In this document: positions 62,267 through 64,000 of the stretch, one piece after another | Layout: each line of letters opens with the position of its first letter | How positions within the stretch are numbered: position 1 is the first letter of the stretch | From: Enterobacteriaceae endosymbiont of Macroplea appendiculata | GTDB taxonomy: Bacteria; Pseudomonadota; Gammaproteobacteria; Enterobacterales; Enterobacteriaceae | Direction: 5' to 3' | NCBI RefSeq assembly: GCF_012571605.1 | Contig: NZ_CP046220.1 | Span: 2,318 to 66,317 of the forward strand | DNA length: 64,000 nt | Made by a program: the position numbers and the translations under genes | The notes under the pieces: model-generated | The model's database searches: none | What the model was told of the DNA's origin: nothing | The model's input: only the letters and a program-made list of their open reading frames with translations

Positions 62267-63424
62267 ATGAAAAAAAAAAAAATATTGCATTTTACAAAAA
62301 ATATTTTTATGACATTAATAAAATCAATAAAATTATTTTTAATCATGATCTTAATAACTGGTTTACAATGTCATATATATGCAAATAATCTTCATTCTTA
62401 TAAAACAAAATTAATAACATTACATACTCATAATACACCAACGTATTTATTAAATAAAAATTATTATTTTATTTTATTGAATAAAATAATCAATATATAT
62501 TATAAACTAGTTAGTTTAACGCAAATAATAATTAATGATATGGTAAAAATAATTATTAGTCCTTATTATGATAAATATCATGTTAATCATATCACTTATA
62601 TGAATTATATTGTATTTCCCATTAATAATGCTATATTACATTCTGTTAAATTTATATTTTTAAACAAAATAAAATGTATATTTGTCTTAATTAAAAACTT
62701 AATGAATGTTCTTATTTATCATACTCAGTTTAGTACTTTTATGATAAATAAGCATCTAAAACAAACTACTAGTAGTTTGTTTTATATAAATGATGATATT
62801 GAACAAATTAATATAAAACAAATCTATAAAAATCAAATTAATCTAATAAATAAAATAAATATTTTTAAAATATTAGTTACTAAAACCATAAAAATATTAT
62901 GGATATTACAATCACATGTGAATCAAATTAGTAACAAACATATAAAAAATTTTCAAAATAATAATGTTATGATATTAAATAATAAATATTATATTAAAAT
63001 TATGACAATGGTTTTAAATAATCATACAACAAATAATAATATTTCTGGAAACAAAAAAATATCTTGTGAAAGATTACAATTGTTTAAACATATTCAGCCA
63101 TTAGAAAAATATCAAAAAATTGTTAGCGTACCTGTATATTATGGTAAATATCGTGTAATTAAAGTTGGTTTATATGAAAATGTTTATTTAACAGTTTTAA
63201 AAAAACAAGAAAAAAATATCCATATTTTGTATCATGTATATAATAACAAAATATTAGCACCAATATATAAAAATCAAATATTAGGATATATGTGTTTTAT
63301 TAATAAAAACCATATACTGAAAATATATCCATTAGTTGCATTACATAATGTACCATTAGGTAATTTCTTTATTAGATTTTTAGATTATGTTCGTTTGTTT
63401 TTAAGTAAATGGTTAAATCAATAA
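62267..63424 (+). CDS. dacA: DacA (PBP5)-like protein with destroyed catalytic motifs
   Basis: DacA is the periplasmic D-Ala-D-Ala carboxypeptidase that trims peptidoglycan stems. Start ATG 62267 follows an AAGAG site, giving 385 residues (E. coli 403) with a signal peptide. The last 95 residues match the PBP5 C-terminal domain and amphipathic anchor closely: VPVYYGKY, GLYENVYLTV, LAPIYKNQILGY, PLVALHNVPLGNFF, LDYVRLFLSKWL. The transpeptidase-like part is hard to recognise. By alignment the SxxK motif (E. coli SLTK) reads SLTQ, the KTG motif reads SNK, and no SxN is found; about 30 residues are missing between. Lipoyl synthesis gene lipB overlaps it (TAATG), as the E. coli dacA-ybeD-lipB order predicts. 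Probably catalytically dead; an early pseudogene is the alternative. Confidence 0.82.
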   Translation: MKKKKILHFTKNIFMTLIKSIKLFLIMILITGLQCHIYANNLHSYKTKLITLHTHNTPTYLLNKNYYFILLNKIINIYYKLVSLTQIIINDMVKIIISPYYDKYHVNHITYMNYIVFPINNAILHSVKFIFLNKIKCIFVLIKNLMNVLIYHTQFSTFMINKHLKQTTSSLFYINDDIEQINIKQIYKNQINLINKINIFKILVTKTIKILWILQSHVNQISNKHIKNFQNNNVMILNNKYYIKIMTMVLNNHTTNNNISGNKKISCERLQLFKHIQPLEKYQKIVSVPVYYGKYRVIKVGLYENVYLTVLKKQEKNIHILYHVYNNKILAPIYKNQILGYMCFINKNHILKIYPLVALHNVPLGNFFIRFLDYVRLFLSKWLNQ

Positions 63425-64000
63425 TGTCAAATCAAAGAATGATTATACGTGATTTAGGAATAGAATCTTGGCATACAACATACTGTAAAATGTTTAATTT
63501 TAATGCACAAAGAACAATAAATACTTTAGATGAAATATGGATGGTAGAACATGTTCCAGTATTTACACAAGGTAAAACTACTAAACATCATGAGATATTT
63601 TATTTTAAACATAATATACCATTATTTGAAACAGATAGAGGAGGTAAAATTACATTTCATGCACCAGGACAGCAAATTATGTATTTTCTCATAAATTTAA
63701 AAAGAGCATCAATAAAAATTAGACACTTTATTTATATTTTAGAAAAAACTATTATTAATACATTATTAAATTTTAATATCTCTGCTATTACAGGAACATT
63801 ATATAATAAAAATCCTGGTGCATATTATCAAAATAAAAAAATTGCTTCTATTGGTTTAAAAATATCGAAAGGATGTACATCACATGGCTTATCATTAAAT
63901 GTTAATATGAATCTGATTCCTTTTAATTATATATATCCATGTGGTTATAAAAACTTATGTATGACACAAATAAAAGAATTTATACCTCAAATTAAAATGT
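63424..64000 (+). CDS. lipB: Octanoyltransferase LipB, 3' end outside window
   Basis: LipB moves an octanoyl group from acyl carrier protein to lipoyl domains, the first step of de novo lipoate attachment; LipA then adds sulfur. The ATG at 63424 overlaps the stop codon of the upstream dacA-like gene. The 192 codons visible include LDEIWMVEHVPVFTQG, TDRGGKITFHAPGQQIMYF, the catalytic Lys region NKKIASIGLK, SHGLSLNVNMNL and the catalytic Cys in PCGYKN. The frame is open to the window edge; E. coli LipB is 213 residues, so only the last 20 or so are cut off. Confidence 0.96.
   Translation, partial: MSNQRMIIRDLGIESWHTTYCKMFNFNAQRTINTLDEIWMVEHVPVFTQGKTTKHHEIFYFKHNIPLFETDRGGKITFHAPGQQIMYFLINLKRASIKIRHFIYILEKTIINTLLNFNISAITGTLYNKNPGAYYQNKKIASIGLKISKGCTSHGLSLNVNMNLIPFNYIYPCGYKNLCMTQIKEFIPQIKM

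Overview
This window looks like a stretch of the chromosome of a strongly reduced, very AT-rich gammaproteobacterium of the Enterobacterales type, most likely an obligate insect nutritional symbiont. The grounds are E. coli-like gene order with intervening genes removed, short or trimmed proteins rich in Lys, Asn and Ile, loss of accessory domains, no mobile elements, phage, CRISPR or toxin genes, and retention of amino acid and vitamin pathways next to a core information-processing set. I cannot name the genus from sequence alone.

Layout. 1-3254: the end of an rRNA operon (boxA-like spacer, 23S, 5S). 3291-9990: cell wall and shape genes (murB, mreBCD), aroQ, tusE, tRNA-Ser(UGA), rsmI, the RNase P RNA and folD. 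10079-10920: three tRNA genes around an approximately 600-base stretch with no recognisable gene. 11050-21616: gltX, hspQ, alr, metG, ydjM, rnb, ssb, rpoH, ftsY, rsmD, tusA. 21762-26048: recA, alaS, csrA and two tRNAs, as in E. coli. 26075-35620: a minus-strand run of dapD, ligA, cysS, dnaB, dusA, der and hisS. 35823-40231: tadA, glyA, yajL, then nusB, ribE and ribD. 40593-45252: a compact leuABCD operon. 45270-53129: adk, dapA, glyS, glyQ, fieF, pfkA, rplY, dapB. 53248-60931: ileS, rpsT, erpA, gpmA, pta, ackA. 61130-64000: tRNA-Cys, tRNA-Leu, truA, a degenerate dacA-like gene, and the start of lipB, which runs off the window.

How it fits together. The window carries leucine synthesis (leuABCD), part of lysine/diaminopimelate synthesis (dapA, dapB, dapD), part of the shikimate route (aroQ), two riboflavin enzymes, folate C1 metabolism (glyA, folD), glycolysis and acetate overflow (pfkA, gpmA, pta, ackA), tRNA thiolation parts (tusA, tusE) and eight aminoacyl-tRNA synthetases (gltX, metG, alaS, cysS, hisS, glyQ/glyS, ileS). 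Peptidoglycan precursor and rod-shape genes remain.

The most striking object is the gene at 62267-63424. Its C-terminal third matches the C-terminal domain and membrane anchor of DacA (PBP5), but all three catalytic motifs of the transpeptidase fold appear destroyed while the reading frame stays open: a candidate catalytically dead DacA. Other points are an eroded 5' end of mreD, long in-frame poly(A) tracts in mreC, ackA and the dacA-like gene, eight tRNA genes that all lack an encoded CCA end, and trimmed LigA, MetG and FtsY.
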